Assembly (NCBI RefSeq): GCF_001485475.2
Contig: NZ_DF977002.1
Location: 1 to 64,000 of the forward strand
Reading direction: 5' to 3'
DNA from: Tepidanaerobacter syntrophicus
GTDB lineage: Bacteria > Bacillota > Thermosediminibacteria > Thermosediminibacterales > Tepidanaerobacteraceae
DNA length: 64,000 nucleotides
This document shows positions 13,925 to 23,300 of the stretch, one piece after another. The translations under genes and the position numbers were made by a program. The stretch's first letter is position 1; the number at the start of each line of letters is the position of its first letter. The notes under the pieces are model-generated. The model was not told where the DNA came from. It did no database searches and saw only the letters and a list, made by a program, of their open reading frames with translations.

Positions 13925-14115
13925 AACTTTATAAGGTATTTTCAAAGCTCTATAAAGTTTATGTTTCCTTCCTTGTTCATCGTACCCACTTTCGATTAAC
14001 TCTACTGGTGTTTGTTTGGCGCTCCAAAGGCTTAAATTCCCCAGTAACGTCTGGGTACACATCAATAGTTGCGTTTAATGCTGTACTATTGATTTACCGT
14101 AACGTTGCAGATTTA
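13925..14115 (-). ncRNA. Possible TnpB guide RNA (omega RNA) region at the element's right end
   Basis: In active IS200/IS605 and IS607 elements the 3' end of tnpB and the following right end encode the guide RNA. This segment keeps the usual layout: a hairpin pairing CAATAGT (tnpB end) with ACTATTG, followed by a GAATTTAAGCC block and an A/T-rich end. With TnpB lacking its RuvC-I part, any RNA would have no nuclease to guide. Existence of the RNA is inferred from family knowledge only. Confidence 0.35.
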
Positions 14116-14731
14116 TACTTGCATTTAAATCCCTATCTATTTCATACCCGCAATCATCGCATATAAATGTTCGCTCAGCTAAGGATAATTTATCTTTTAT
14201 GCTGTAACATCTACTGCAAGTTTTGCTTGAAGGATAATATCTATCCGCAAGTATAAACTGAATTTTATTCCATGCACACTTATATTCCATTTGCCTTTTA
14301 AATTCATGGAAAACCTGTTCTTGTATAGCTTTTGACAGTTTTCTATTTTTTAACATTCCGCAAGTATTTAAGTCTTCCATTACCACATACTCCGGCTTGG
14401 TTCTCGCTAGAGATGTAGTTATCTGATGAATATAATTGCGCCTAATGTTTTTAAGCCTTCTATATGTTTTTAGAACAAGGAGTTCTAACTTTTTAATGTT
14501 TTTAGTTTTTCTGTAACGGTATTCACCTCCCTGTGTGTGAGTTTTATTTAGTTCGTATTTTTTAGATAGCTTTCTTTGAAGCCTTTTGAGTTTCTTTTCG
14601 ACTTTCTTCACTTTCGTTTGTTGTTGTTCTAACGCCCAATTGTACGCCCACCTTGCAACACCTGCGCATTCAAATAATTTTGTTGTTTGTTTGTTATTTG
14701 GTAAAAGCATTACTTTGTAGGTTTTAATCAT
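14075..14731 (-). pseudogene. tnpB: Internally deleted TnpB (RuvC-I missing)
   Basis: 218 residues against about 370-420 in intact TnpB. Residues 1-38 are the normal TnpB N-terminus (MIKTYKVMLLPN, ARWAYNWALEQQQ), then the frame jumps straight to the helical part normally found after RuvC-I (KKVEKKLKRLQRKLSKKYE). The lost part holds the REC-like region and the first catalytic Asp (family motif GIDLG). RuvC-II E119 (VMEDLN), the zinc ribbon C172/C175/C191/C194 and the RuvC-III DRD at 199-201 remain. The frame is open, so the deletion is in frame, but nuclease activity is not expected. The ATG abuts the stop codon of the tnpA remnant. Confidence 0.85.
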
Positions 14732-14860
14732 CTAAATAGTATCTAAATCAGATGGTGCTATATAGGCAGGTTTTAAGATATTCTTTTTATCCCGATTTCT
14801 TAAAGTTTGTGTAGTTTTATCTATTAATTGAGCGAATTTCCCAATACTATAATATGCCAT
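14732..14860 (-). pseudogene. tnpA: IS607 TnpA remnant (MerR-like HTH only)
   Basis: A 42-codon frame beginning MAYYSIGKFAQLIDKTTQTL and continuing with an RNRDKKNILKPAY segment. This is the MerR-type helix-turn-helix start of IS607 serine recombinases (family pattern S-I-x-E-F-A, Q-T-L-R-x-W-x-K-x-G-x-L-x-P). It stops at TAG immediately before the tnpB ATG, so the whole serine recombinase catalytic domain is gone. AGAGGTG lies upstream of the ATG. It might still bind DNA at the element ends but cannot catalyse transposition. Confidence 0.75.
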
Positions 14861-14988
14861 TTAAAATCACCTCTATATGCGATAAGAGTATAAAGTTTAT
14901 GAAATATTTTAGCTGTGTTTTCGCCCTCTACATTCTTTATACCTATAATACCATATTAAATACCTTCTAGGAATATTAAACTTTCCTC

Positions 14989-15014
14989 ATAAAAAAAGAG
15001 CGCTCAAGCGCTCT
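14989..15014 (-). terminator. ftsZ terminator
   Basis: On the minus strand AGAGCGC-TTGA-GCGCTCT followed by seven T. The stem overlaps the TAG stop codon of ftsZ. It closes the long dcw transcript. Confidence 0.9.
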
Positions 15015-16065
15015 ATCTTTTCCTATTTTTTCTCAAAAACGCGGGAATTTCCAAGTCTTCATCTACAAAATGTCCTACTTCGAATTCTTCAATTTCAGGC
15101 TGCCTTTCTTTAACATTGTCAAAGCCTGTTGCGATAACAGTAATCCTAACTTCGTCCTGCAGCTTCTCGTCAATCACCGCACCGAATATGATATTAGCTT
15201 CTTTGTCTGCAACTGATGCAATTAACTCAGCCGCTTCATTAACTTCCAGCAATCCCAAATTAGCTCCGCCGGTAATATTTAGCAGAACGCCTTTTGCACC
15301 GTCAATTGATGTCTCAAGAAGCGGGCTTGATATAGCTTGCTTTGCTGCATCTGTTGCTCTTGTTTCGCCGGAACCTTTGCCTATTCCCATATGAGCAAGG
15401 CCTGTATCTTGCATTACTGTTTTTACATCGGCAAAATCTAAGTTTATAAGGCCCGGTACGGCAATTAAATCGGATATGCCTTGGACGCCTTGTCTTAGAA
15501 CATCATCTGCCAGCTTAAAAGCTTCTATAATCGAGGTTTTCTTCTCTGCAATAGTCAAAAGCCTGTCATTTGGAATTGTAATTAAGGTGTCAACATTGCT
15601 TTTTATATCTGTTATTCCCATCTCAGCGTTTGCCATACGCTTCTTGCCTTCAAACGAAAACGGTTTTGTGACAACGCCTACTGTCAATATTCCTAAGTTT
15701 TTTGAAACCTCGGCAATTATAGGAGCGGCGCCGGTACCTGTTCCGCCTCCCATTCCAGCGGTTATAAAGATCATGTCAGCGCCTTTTAGCGCTTCTTCGA
15801 CTACATCTTTGCTCTCCTCTGCAGCTTTTCTTCCAATTTCCGGATTCGCTCCTGCCCCAAGGCCTTTTGTCAGTTTTTCTCCAATTTGAATCTTTTTATC
15901 TGCTTTTGATAAATATAGAGCCTGTGCATCGGTGTTTACCGCGATAAACTCTACACCCTTGAGGCCGGCCTCCACCATACGATTTATTGCATTATTGCCG
16001 GCTCCGCCAATTCCTATAACTTTGATATTTGCATATTGTTCCATTTCTACTTCGAAATCCAGCAC
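15013..16065 (-). CDS. ftsZ: Cell division protein FtsZ
   Basis: The tubulin-like GTPase that forms the Z-ring. The G-box [11 protein letters not shown] is near the N-terminus, the tubulin signature [10 protein letters not shown] near 105, and the conserved C-terminal peptide ([14 protein letters not shown]), which binds FtsA, closes the protein. I start it at GTG 16065 (350 residues): the in-frame ATG 12 nt upstream is itself part of the GGAGG ribosome binding site. It lies 103 nt after ftsA with a hairpin in the gap. Confidence 0.98.
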   Translation of the reverse strand: MLDFEVEMEQYANIKVIGIGGAGNNAINRMVEAGLKGVEFIAVNTDAQALYLSKADKKIQIGEKLTKGLGAGANPEIGRKAAEESKDVVEEALKGADMIFITAGMGGGTGTGAAPIIAEVSKNLGILTVGVVTKPFSFEGKKRMANAEMGITDIKSNVDTLITIPNDRLLTIAEKKTSIIEAFKLADDVLRQGVQGISDLIAVPGLINLDFADVKTVMQDTGLAHMGIGKGSGETRATDAAKQAISSPLLETSIDGAKGVLLNITGGANLGLLEVNEAAELIASVADKEANIIFGAVIDEKLQDEVRITVIATGFDNVKERQPEIEEFEVGHFVDEDLEIPAFLRKNRKR

Positions 16066-16113
16066 GGTAACCTCCATTCCGCCGCTACCGCCAGTGGCAT
16101 AGTTAATAGTGGG

Positions 16114-16139
16114 AAAATGGTGTGCGGTTTCACCATTTT
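16114..16139 (-). other. Hairpin in the ftsA-ftsZ spacer
   Basis: A perfect 9-bp stem, AAAATGGTG with CACCATTTT, and an 8-nt loop. On the minus strand it is followed by CCCAC, not a T-run, so it is not a standard terminator. It may be an mRNA processing or stability element that sets ftsZ levels apart from ftsA. Confidence 0.5.
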
Positions 16140-16168
16140 AACTTTTTTATAGAAATAAAATTTGTAGG

Positions 16169-17389
16169 CTAAAAATATTCTCTGAAAAACTTTCTAATTC
16201 TTTCTAGGATGCTATAGCCCGGTTGTTTTTCTTTTGCAAAGGTGTTTGCATCGAAGATTCTATGTTTTATCAAATAATTTAATAACCCTAACGCTATTGT
16301 AAAGGTCTGATCTTTGCCATAAGAACTTGTAACTCCAGCTCTTACAGGAATGCCAAGCAATTGCTTTGCCATTTCAAGAGCACCGTCTATATGTATTAAA
16401 CCTCCCCCTGTAAATACAATACCCGCAGGAGGAATAGACTTAAGGCCAAATTCTTTTATGCTTTTTGCAATATAAGAAATTATCTCTTGTACCCGCGGCT
16501 CGATAATTGCAGTTAACTCTTTCTGAGAAATTTTCTTCGAGGAGGATTCTCCTAAGCTGTAGACTTCAATATCCTTGTTCTCTGATGCCATAGACATTAA
16601 GGCGCATCCATATTTACATTTAATCTCCTCAGCGTAAGAATACGGTAGTCTAAGGCCAATGGCTATATCGTTAGTTATAAGGTCCCCGCCTATAGGAATC
16701 ATGTCATATGCAGCTATACAGCCATCCTGGAAAACCGAAATTTCAGTAGTACCAGCTCCAACATCTATTAAAACAACTCCCATATCCATTTCATCTTCAG
16801 AAACCAACATTTCAGCAGCGGCCAGGGGTCTTAGTATCATAGATTCTACCGATAATCCGGCTCTTTGAACACACTTAACTATATTTTGTATAGAAGTTAA
16901 AAGCCCTAAAACAATACAGGCTGAAACCTCAAGTCTCGAGCCTGCCATCCCCACAGGATCTTTTATGCCATCATAACCATCTACAATAAATTCTCTTGGT
17001 ATTATATCTATAATTTCTCTTTCAAGAGGTATAGCCATAATCTTTGCGGCTTGCAAAACCCTTTCTACGTCTTGAGGGGTAATTTCGCTTTCATTTTTGG
17101 GAATTGCAACAACGCCTCGGTTGTTTACTAGGGAAATATTGTCTCCTGATATTCCTACTGCTACATGACTCAGGTTTGTATTAGACATCTGTTCTGCAAT
17201 TTCTACAGCTTTTGCTATACTCTGAGCTGCAAGGTCGATATTGACTACTACACCTTTTTTTATACCTGAAGATTCGCAAATTCCATAGCCCAGGATGTCA
17301 ATATCACCTGAGCGTGTTATTTCTCCAACCATGCAGCAGGTTTTAGATGTACCCAAATCTAAGCTTGCTATTATGTTGCCCTTTCCCAA
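16169..17389 (-). CDS. ftsA: Cell division protein FtsA
   Basis: A 406-residue actin-like ATPase that tethers FtsZ to the membrane. The ATPase phosphate loops are SLDLGTSKTCCMVG (about 9-22) and LIDVGAGTTEISVF (about 208), and the adenosine motif is FTGGGL (about 328). The C-terminal helix (SILERIRKFFREYF) is the amphipathic membrane-targeting sequence. Start is TTG with GGGAGG upstream. Located between the sbp gene and ftsZ in the usual order. Confidence 0.97.
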   Translation of the reverse strand: MGKGNIIASLDLGTSKTCCMVGEITRSGDIDILGYGICESSGIKKGVVVNIDLAAQSIAKAVEIAEQMSNTNLSHVAVGISGDNISLVNNRGVVAIPKNESEITPQDVERVLQAAKIMAIPLEREIIDIIPREFIVDGYDGIKDPVGMAGSRLEVSACIVLGLLTSIQNIVKCVQRAGLSVESMILRPLAAAEMLVSEDEMDMGVVLIDVGAGTTEISVFQDGCIAAYDMIPIGGDLITNDIAIGLRLPYSYAEEIKCKYGCALMSMASENKDIEVYSLGESSSKKISQKELTAIIEPRVQEIISYIAKSIKEFGLKSIPPAGIVFTGGGLIHIDGALEMAKQLLGIPVRAGVTSSYGKDQTFTIALGLLNYLIKHRIFDANTFAKEKQPGYSILERIRKFFREYF

Positions 17390-17424
17390 GTTAGCACCTC
17401 CCCCTCCATTACAGGCGGGCCTTC

Positions 17425-17799
17425 TTAGCTAGCGGAATTTTCTTCCTCTTTTTCGCTTCTTTTTGAAACAAGTTTTTGAATCATGTTTCGGCGTATAATT
17501 GCAAGGTTTTGAAATATCCTAACGCCAAAAGCAAATATAGCTGCAAGATATAACTGAATGCCGAGCCTATCGCCAAAATACGCTAAAAAGCCGGCCATTA
17601 AAGTGTTAATAAAAAAACCTGAAACAAAAATAAGAGTATCAAAATTGCCTTCTTCCATAGCTCGTATACCGCCAAGTACAGAGTCCAATGCAGCAAGTAT
17701 TGAAATTGAAACATATGGCGCATATACAACAGGCACGCTTATAGGCAAATAAAACCCTACTACAAGACCTAAAATAAGACCTGCGATAGGATATATCAT
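17425..17799 (-). CDS. sbp: Small basic protein (DUF1290)
   Basis: A 124-residue membrane protein with about three to four hydrophobic helices (IAGLILGLVVGFYLP at the N-terminus, FVSGFFINTLMAGFLAYFG in the middle, YLAAIFAFGVRIFQNLAIIR near the end) and a basic cytosolic tail. It matches the Sbp/DUF1290 family found before ftsA in many Firmicutes. Function is not well defined. Its ATG overlaps the TGA of the DUF881 gene (ATGA), so translation is coupled. Confidence 0.9.
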   Translation of the reverse strand: MIYPIAGLILGLVVGFYLPISVPVVYAPYVSISILAALDSVLGGIRAMEEGNFDTLIFVSGFFINTLMAGFLAYFGDRLGIQLYLAAIFAFGVRIFQNLAIIRRNMIQKLVSKRSEKEEENSAS

Positions 17800-18536
17800 T
17801 GTTGTACTTCACCTGCCTTAGCAGGTTTAAAATACTTAAATTGAATAGCTCCTGCATAAGCGGGCATATCAATTTTTTCCTGCTTCTTTATATTGACCTG
17901 TATGCCAAAAACTTGCAATGATTCTATCACTCCGCCGCGCATTTTCAAAGCGCTTTCCAGTGTATCAGGATCGCCGATAGCTTGGATGATAAACGGCGGA
18001 GCAAGCTTTACGGAATTTATGATAATTGTAGGTCCTACACATCTTACTTCGCTATTTGCTATTATGCGTTGTCCGTTTACGGAAATCGCCTCTGCTCCTG
18101 CGGCAAAAAGTTCATTTATTACCTTCAAAAGATCCTCATCGTGAATCAAAAACAAGTTTGCATCTTCTCCGGGCTGTCGCGGCAAGTTACTGTCGTCAAG
18201 AGTTACAACTATACCGGGACCTGTTCCTGGAGTAAGTCCGGCTAACATTCGCACTTTTTCCAATTCCTTTTTCATTGCTTCTGTCAAACTGCTGGTTTTA
18301 GATGCGGCATCTTCGTATTCTGCAAGTCTTGTCCTGAGTTCTAACAGTTCTTTTTTATACATATCGCGTTCTTCGGTGACCGTTTTTAATTGAGTAGATA
18401 ACTCTTGAGCTCTTTGAATAGAAATAGCAGCACCGCTTACTTGAACGCTGCGAAATTGTGCCACGAGCAGCATGCCAAGTATAAAGCATATCACTGATAT
18501 GGCAATATGTGCCTGGGTTTTAGAAGCATCTTTCAT
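17796..18536 (-). CDS. DUF881 family protein
   Basis: About 246 residues: one N-terminal membrane helix (AHIAISVICFILGMLLVAQF), a coiled coil (about 35-85) and an extracellular DUF881 domain (GIVVTLDDSN, AEAISVNGQRI, GPTIIINSVKLAPPFIIQAIGD). The B. subtilis relatives are YlxW/YlxX, next to ftsQ/divIB. I prefer the ATG at 18536, which has AGGGAAG upstream, over 18590, which overlaps ftsQ and has no site. Role in division or sporulation is unproved. Confidence 0.88.
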   Translation of the reverse strand: MKDASKTQAHIAISVICFILGMLLVAQFRSVQVSGAAISIQRAQELSTQLKTVTEERDMYKKELLELRTRLAEYEDAASKTSSLTEAMKKELEKVRMLAGLTPGTGPGIVVTLDDSNLPRQPGEDANLFLIHDEDLLKVINELFAAGAEAISVNGQRIIANSEVRCVGPTIIINSVKLAPPFIIQAIGDPDTLESALKMRGGVIESLQVFGIQVNIKKQEKIDMPAYAGAIQFKYFKPAKAGEVQQ

Positions 18537-18558
18537 ATTTGGTTTTTCTTCCCTAAAC

Positions 18559-19344
18559 TTAATTAAAAGGTTTAAAAACGGGTGTATCATGGCTTATATC
18601 CAATAGGCCCCTTCCTATGCCTTTTTCCCTTATATCTTCCAATAATGCGGGTAAAATAGCAATTTTTTTGCTGTCAAATTTCCCTAAGAAAACTTGATAT
18701 CCATCTAATGTATATAAATAAAAATTAGGCTCGTTATTTATATCAAGCGACAGATTAATCTCAGAAAGTTCCATATTTACAACTTCAATTGATTTTATCG
18801 TTTCAAGTAAGGTCTGAAAGCAATCTGAGTTTTTTTCAAATGTGGGTTTTTTTGCAATCTCTGCTTTTTTTATATCAAATCCTGTCACTATAGGAAGAGA
18901 ATAGCTCTCTAGCTTGGATATGATTTTTACCACATAACCCTCTGAATCTATAAGAACAAAACCCTTGGAGTAATTCAGAGCTGCCAGAGCCTCTCTTTCT
19001 TTTACACGGAGAATAAGAGTGTTCGGAAGTTTATAGCTTACTTCGACTTTTTTTATTGGAAAAGTATCTTTAACAGTCTTTTCGATGTTCGAAGGCTTGA
19101 TTTCTAATAAATTTAAACCTATGTAACCTTGGATCAAATTAGATATTTCTTCAGAAGATATGCTCTCGTTTCCTGTTATTTCAAAATTTTCAATGGCGAA
19201 AATATAATTTGAGATATTAAACATTGATATTATTATACATAAAAATCCGCCTAATAACAATAACTTTACAAGATAGGGCTTTTTCTCTTTATTATAGTTG
19301 TTGCGTCTTATATGCCTATTATTATTTTTTTTCCGCATTTGCAA
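18559..19344 (-). CDS. ftsQ: Cell division protein FtsQ/DivIB
   Basis: About 261 residues: a very basic cytosolic tail (to about 25), one membrane helix (LLLLGGFLCIIISMFNIS), a POTRA domain (FAIENFEITGNESISSEEISNLI, about 50-115) and the beta domain. It belongs to the divisome FtsQLB complex. The TTG start has AAAGGG 7 nt upstream; an ATG two codons later is possible. murB, often before this gene, is missing. The gap 19345-19489 shows no other gene. Confidence 0.93.
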   Translation of the reverse strand: MQMRKKNNNRHIRRNNYNKEKKPYLVKLLLLGGFLCIIISMFNISNYIFAIENFEITGNESISSEEISNLIQGYIGLNLLEIKPSNIEKTVKDTFPIKKVEVSYKLPNTLILRVKEREALAALNYSKGFVLIDSEGYVVKIISKLESYSLPIVTGFDIKKAEIAKKPTFEKNSDCFQTLLETIKSIEVVNMELSEINLSLDINNEPNFYLYTLDGYQVFLGKFDSKKIAILPALLEDIREKGIGRGLLDISHDTPVFKPFN

Positions 19345-19489
19345 CCACTTGCCCTTTAATATTTAACAATCTTACAGTAAATAAAAAATCAGTTTTATCA
19401 TAAATTATTATATATTACAAATATTTATCTTTAATCCCTGCTTTCTGCCGGTTTTTTGATGTTAAACCAGTGTATTTCAGTATTATATA

Positions 19490-20896
19490 TTAATTTACCC
19501 TGCGACATTCGCTAAAGATTTCACTGTGGTAAGATCTCATTTTCTCCGCCATTTCATATGCTACGTCGTTAATGTCTCCGGCTCCTATTGTCATTACATA
19601 ATCTCCCGGCATAGCCTGACTTAACACACAATCTGCAATATCGCTTTTATTAGGCAGAAAAATAGGTGTTTTGCCGTTTCTCTTCAACGCATCTACTATT
19701 AAATTTGAAGAAACGCCATCTATCGGATCTTCGCCTGCACTGTATATGTCAGTTATTATAACTTCATCAGCATCTTCAAATGCTGCGCCAAACTCTTCAA
19801 AAAGCAATTGAGTTCTTGTAAACCTGTGAGGCTGAAAAATTGCGTATATTTTTCTCGGATTGCAATTGCGTGCAGCCCTTAATGTTGCTTTTATTTCTGT
19901 GGGATGATGAGCATAATCATCTATAATTTTAATTCCATCAATTTCATCAATCAATTGAAATCTGCGCTGCACTCCCTTAAAAGTTTTTATGGCATCTGCC
20001 ATAACCCTTATATCTATCCCTAGTCCGATACCTAAAGCTATGGCACAGGTTGCATTAATTATGTTATGGATGCCAGGTACCTGTAGTTGAATTTGTCCTA
20101 ATGTTTTTTCTTTAAAACATATCTCGAAGTCACTTGTTAGGCCGTTCATCTTGATATTTTTCGGCATGAAATCAGCCGGTTGATTTAGACCTACGGTATA
20201 GTACTTTTTGTCAGTTTCTTGGGCAAGTTCCCTAACATATTCGTTATCATTGCAAAAAACAATGAAGCCTTCATTCTTTACATTACTGACAAATTTTTTG
20301 AAGGCATTTTTCATTGAAACCATATCTTTATAATAATCCATGTGATCATTTTCGATATTTGTTACAACCGCTGCATAAGGTGACAGTTTCATAAAGGAAC
20401 CATCACTTTCATCTGCTTCAGCTACAAGATATTCGCCGGTCCCCAGCGTTGCATTTCCTCCAATATCATTAAGTTCTCCACCTATAACGACAGTAGGATC
20501 AAGACCGCTTTTTTCCATTATTAAGGAAATCATTGAGGTAGTCGTAGTTTTTCCGTGAGCACCGGTTATTGCAATGCCTTTTTTTGAGAGCATAAGCAAG
20601 CTTAGCATATCGGCGCGATGCATTACCGGTATTCCTAATTCAATAGCCCTGACATACTCAGGATTAGTTTTTGGAATTGCAGATGAAATCACGACCATAT
20701 CAGCTCCCTCTACATTTGAAGCGTTATGGCCTACAAAAACTTGTGCCCCTGCATCTTTAAGTCGAAATAGCGCATCTGATGCTTTCAGATCAGATCCTGA
20801 TATTTTATATCCCATATTTATCAATATTTTTGCGATACCACTCATTCCGGTTCCGCCGATTCCTATGAAATGGATTCGAGTGTTCTTCCCTTTCAA
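19490..20896 (-). CDS. murC: UDP-N-acetylmuramate--L-alanine ligase
   Basis: A 468-residue ATP-dependent ligase that adds L-Ala to UDP-MurNAc. The N-terminal UDP-binding motif GIGGTGMSGIA is at 12-22, the ATP loop GAHGKTTT at about 113, and the AxDYAHHPTEI motif of the Mur family is present (DDYAHHPTEIKA). TTG start with GGAG 8 nt upstream. The gap to murG, 20897-21064, shows no gene; murB is not there. Confidence 0.97.
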   Translation of the reverse strand: MKGKNTRIHFIGIGGTGMSGIAKILINMGYKISGSDLKASDALFRLKDAGAQVFVGHNASNVEGADMVVISSAIPKTNPEYVRAIELGIPVMHRADMLSLLMLSKKGIAITGAHGKTTTTSMISLIMEKSGLDPTVVIGGELNDIGGNATLGTGEYLVAEADESDGSFMKLSPYAAVVTNIENDHMDYYKDMVSMKNAFKKFVSNVKNEGFIVFCNDNEYVRELAQETDKKYYTVGLNQPADFMPKNIKMNGLTSDFEICFKEKTLGQIQLQVPGIHNIINATCAIALGIGLGIDIRVMADAIKTFKGVQRRFQLIDEIDGIKIIDDYAHHPTEIKATLRAARNCNPRKIYAIFQPHRFTRTQLLFEEFGAAFEDADEVIITDIYSAGEDPIDGVSSNLIVDALKRNGKTPIFLPNKSDIADCVLSQAMPGDYVMTIGAGDINDVAYEMAEKMRSYHSEIFSECRRVN

Positions 20897-21064
20897 ATTA
20901 TTCGCTCCTCCTATAAAACTACACGATTATTTGTGCAGTAATTCATGCTGATTATATTTAATGCAAAAAAGGTTTGCGATGTGTCTTGTCCGGTGTCTAA
21001 TCGGCCTTGTAAAGATATGGCCTAATTAATATTAACATAATCTGTACTTTAAGTAAATCCTTCA

Positions 21065-22189
21065 CTATTTCAATAACTTTTCTATTTCTTGAAGTATTGT
21101 ATCAAGAGCATTGTTGCGTGCAAGTTTTTTACTTGAAGCAGACATTTTAAGCAAACACTCTTTATCAAAAATAATGTTGCAAATCGACTTATACAGTTTT
21201 TCCCCTGTGAGATCTTTTTCATAAATAACTATTGCTGCACCGTTTTTTTCCATTAAAGCAGCATTAAAGTCTTGATGTCTGTTCGCAGCTGAAGGAAGCG
21301 GAATTAGAATGGCCGGTTTGCCGCAAGCGCTAAGTTCCGCTATAGTCAAAGCTCCGGCTCTTGAAATAATTAAATCAGCTGCAGCGTAAGCATTTTCCAT
21401 ATCATTTATATATGGTTTTATGACAATATGACTTGCACTTCCCAGATCAATTTTGTCATCCATGAGAGATTGCATAATTTTACTATAGTTGTTTTTGCCG
21501 GTAACATGTATCAGTTGAAATTCTTTGCTCTTTATTAAAGTTTTAATTACATAGTAAATCGCATTATTTAAGCTCATAGCTCCCTGACTTCCGCCAAAGC
21601 TCAAAACTGTCGGCATATTGGGAGATAACCCAAATTTTTCTAAAGCCTCCCGCCGCGTGCCTTTTGTAATTTCAGGCCTTACGGGATTTCCGGCAAGGAT
21701 CACTTTGTTTTTTGGAAAATAATTTGCTGACTCCGGAAAGCTTATAAAAATTTTTTTTGCAAATTGTGACAGTATTTTGTTTGTAACACCTGGAATAACA
21801 TTTTGCTCATGTATTGCACAAGGAATTCCCATAAGTGATGCAAAAAATACAACCGGCCCTGCCGTATAACCTCCTGTACCGATTACCAAATCAGGTTTTT
21901 CTTCTTTTAAAATCTTAATCGAATCTGCTGCGCCAAGTATAAGTTGGTGCAGAGATCTTAACGTATCTATTGACAGCTTTCTTTCAAATCCTTTTGCGTG
22001 AATTATCTTTAAGGGAAATCCCGCTTCTTCTACAATATCTTTTTCAAGTTGCTTTCCTGTCCCTATAAAAAGTATATCTGAATCTGGATATTTTCGTTTT
22101 AATCCGCTGGCGATGGCTATTGCCGGGTATATATGCCCTCCTGTTCCGCCGCCTGCGAAGATAAATTTTTTGTTTTTTTCCGGTGGCAT
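21065..22189 (-). CDS. murG: Undecaprenyldiphospho-muramoylpentapeptide beta-N-acetylglucosaminyltransferase
   Basis: A 374-residue GT28 glycosyltransferase that converts lipid I to lipid II at the inner membrane face. The Gly-rich loop GGTGGHIYPA is at 13-22, the second GGSQGA loop is near 195, and the UDP-GlcNAc binding block (IISRAGALTIAEL) is near 274. The ATG directly follows the ftsW stop codon. Confidence 0.97.
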   Translation of the reverse strand: MPPEKNKKFIFAGGGTGGHIYPAIAIASGLKRKYPDSDILFIGTGKQLEKDIVEEAGFPLKIIHAKGFERKLSIDTLRSLHQLILGAADSIKILKEEKPDLVIGTGGYTAGPVVFFASLMGIPCAIHEQNVIPGVTNKILSQFAKKIFISFPESANYFPKNKVILAGNPVRPEITKGTRREALEKFGLSPNMPTVLSFGGSQGAMSLNNAIYYVIKTLIKSKEFQLIHVTGKNNYSKIMQSLMDDKIDLGSASHIVIKPYINDMENAYAAADLIISRAGALTIAELSACGKPAILIPLPSAANRHQDFNAALMEKNGAAIVIYEKDLTGEKLYKSICNIIFDKECLLKMSASSKKLARNNALDTILQEIEKLLK

Positions 22190-23287
22190 TTATTTGACCT
22201 CCGCAAATCTTGAAATATTTAATAAAATGCCTACTTCCACTAATGTAATAGTTAAGGACGAGCCACCATAGCTTATAAATGGAAGGGTCATGCCTGTAAC
22301 CGGCACTGATGCAGTCACAACCGCCACGTTTATTAAAAATTGAAGAGCAATAATAGTGGTAATACCTGCGGCCGTTAACTTTCCAAATAAGTCAGGAGCA
22401 TTTGCAGCAATTATATATCCTCGCCAGATAAATACCATAAAAAGTATTATAATTATGCCTGCTCCCAAAAAGCCCAATTCTTCGCCTATTACCGAAAAGA
22501 TAAAATCTGTTTGCGGCTCAGGAAGATAAAAAAACTTCTGTCGGCTTTTTCCCAGCCCTAAACCCCAAAAGCCACCTGATCCTAGTGCATACAAAGACTG
22601 AATAATGTGGTATCCTCCCTCAGTGGAGTTTTTCCACGGATCAGAAAAAGAAGTGATTCTTTGAAGCCTATAGGGTTTGCTAATCATTAAAGCTAATGCA
22701 ACGGCTCCTCCTATTGCTCCAAGCCCAAGTATATGGGCCATACTGGCACCAGCAATAAATAGCATTATAAAAGTTGTGGCACCTATGATAACAGTCGCGC
22801 TCATATGGGGTTCCTTAAGTATCAAAGCGCATACAACTGCCAATACTATCAAAAACGGCAATACACCCATGGAAAAGGATTTGATTTTATCCCCTTTTCT
22901 TTCAAGCCCTGCAGCAAGGTAAATAATCATGCCTAGCTTTGCAAGCTCTGAGGGCTGAAACGTAAGAGAACCTACGCCTATCCATCTGCGGGCATCATTT
23001 ACTATTTTTCCGATACCTGGCACAAGGACTAAAATCAAAAGCAGTATCATGCCTATCACAATAATTTCTTCATATTGTTTTAAGCGATGATAATCATAAT
23101 TCATAAAAAATATCATCGCGATAATGCCTATAAAGCACCACAGCAACTGGCGCTTTAAAAAATAGAAGCTGTCGCCGTAGTCATAATATGCTCTTACATT
23201 GCTGGAACTAAACACCATTATAATTCCAATACTTAAAAGAAGTAAAACTATAAATAATATGTAAAAGTCCGGCGGTTTTAGGCGCAT
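22190..23287 (-). CDS. ftsW: SEDS peptidoglycan polymerase FtsW (SpoVE-like)
   Basis: A 365-residue protein with about ten membrane helices of the SEDS family, the lipid II polymerase partner of the class B PBP. Conserved elements are FQPSELAKLG, the catalytic-loop Asp region (GLGLGKSRQKFFYLPEPQTDFIFSVIGEELGF) and the FISYGGSS motif. Its place between murD and murG is that of ftsW/spoVE in Firmicutes; the two names cannot be told apart by sequence here. ATG with GGAG. Confidence 0.95.
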   Translation of the reverse strand: MRLKPPDFYILFIVLLLLSIGIIMVFSSSNVRAYYDYGDSFYFLKRQLLWCFIGIIAMIFFMNYDYHRLKQYEEIIVIGMILLLILVLVPGIGKIVNDARRWIGVGSLTFQPSELAKLGMIIYLAAGLERKGDKIKSFSMGVLPFLIVLAVVCALILKEPHMSATVIIGATTFIMLFIAGASMAHILGLGAIGGAVALALMISKPYRLQRITSFSDPWKNSTEGGYHIIQSLYALGSGGFWGLGLGKSRQKFFYLPEPQTDFIFSVIGEELGFLGAGIIIILFMVFIWRGYIIAANAPDLFGKLTAAGITTIIALQFLINVAVVTASVPVTGMTLPFISYGGSSLTITLVEVGILLNISRFAEVK

Positions 23288-23300
23288 AATAATCGCTCCT

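Larger units (their letters stand above)
13921..14901 (-). mobile_element. Deletion derivative of an IS607-type element
   Basis: Between nrdR and ftsZ lies a decayed transposon whose tnpA is cut to its MerR-like DNA-binding head and whose tnpB lacks about 170 internal residues. The 13-bp direct repeat TATAAAGTTTATG occurs at both sides (13951-13963 and 14889-14901), and further related TATAAA/TTTATA copies lie at 13921-13936. These are probably subterminal recombinase sites. The exact ends are not defined, because IS607 elements make no target duplication. It cannot move by itself. Confidence 0.7.
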
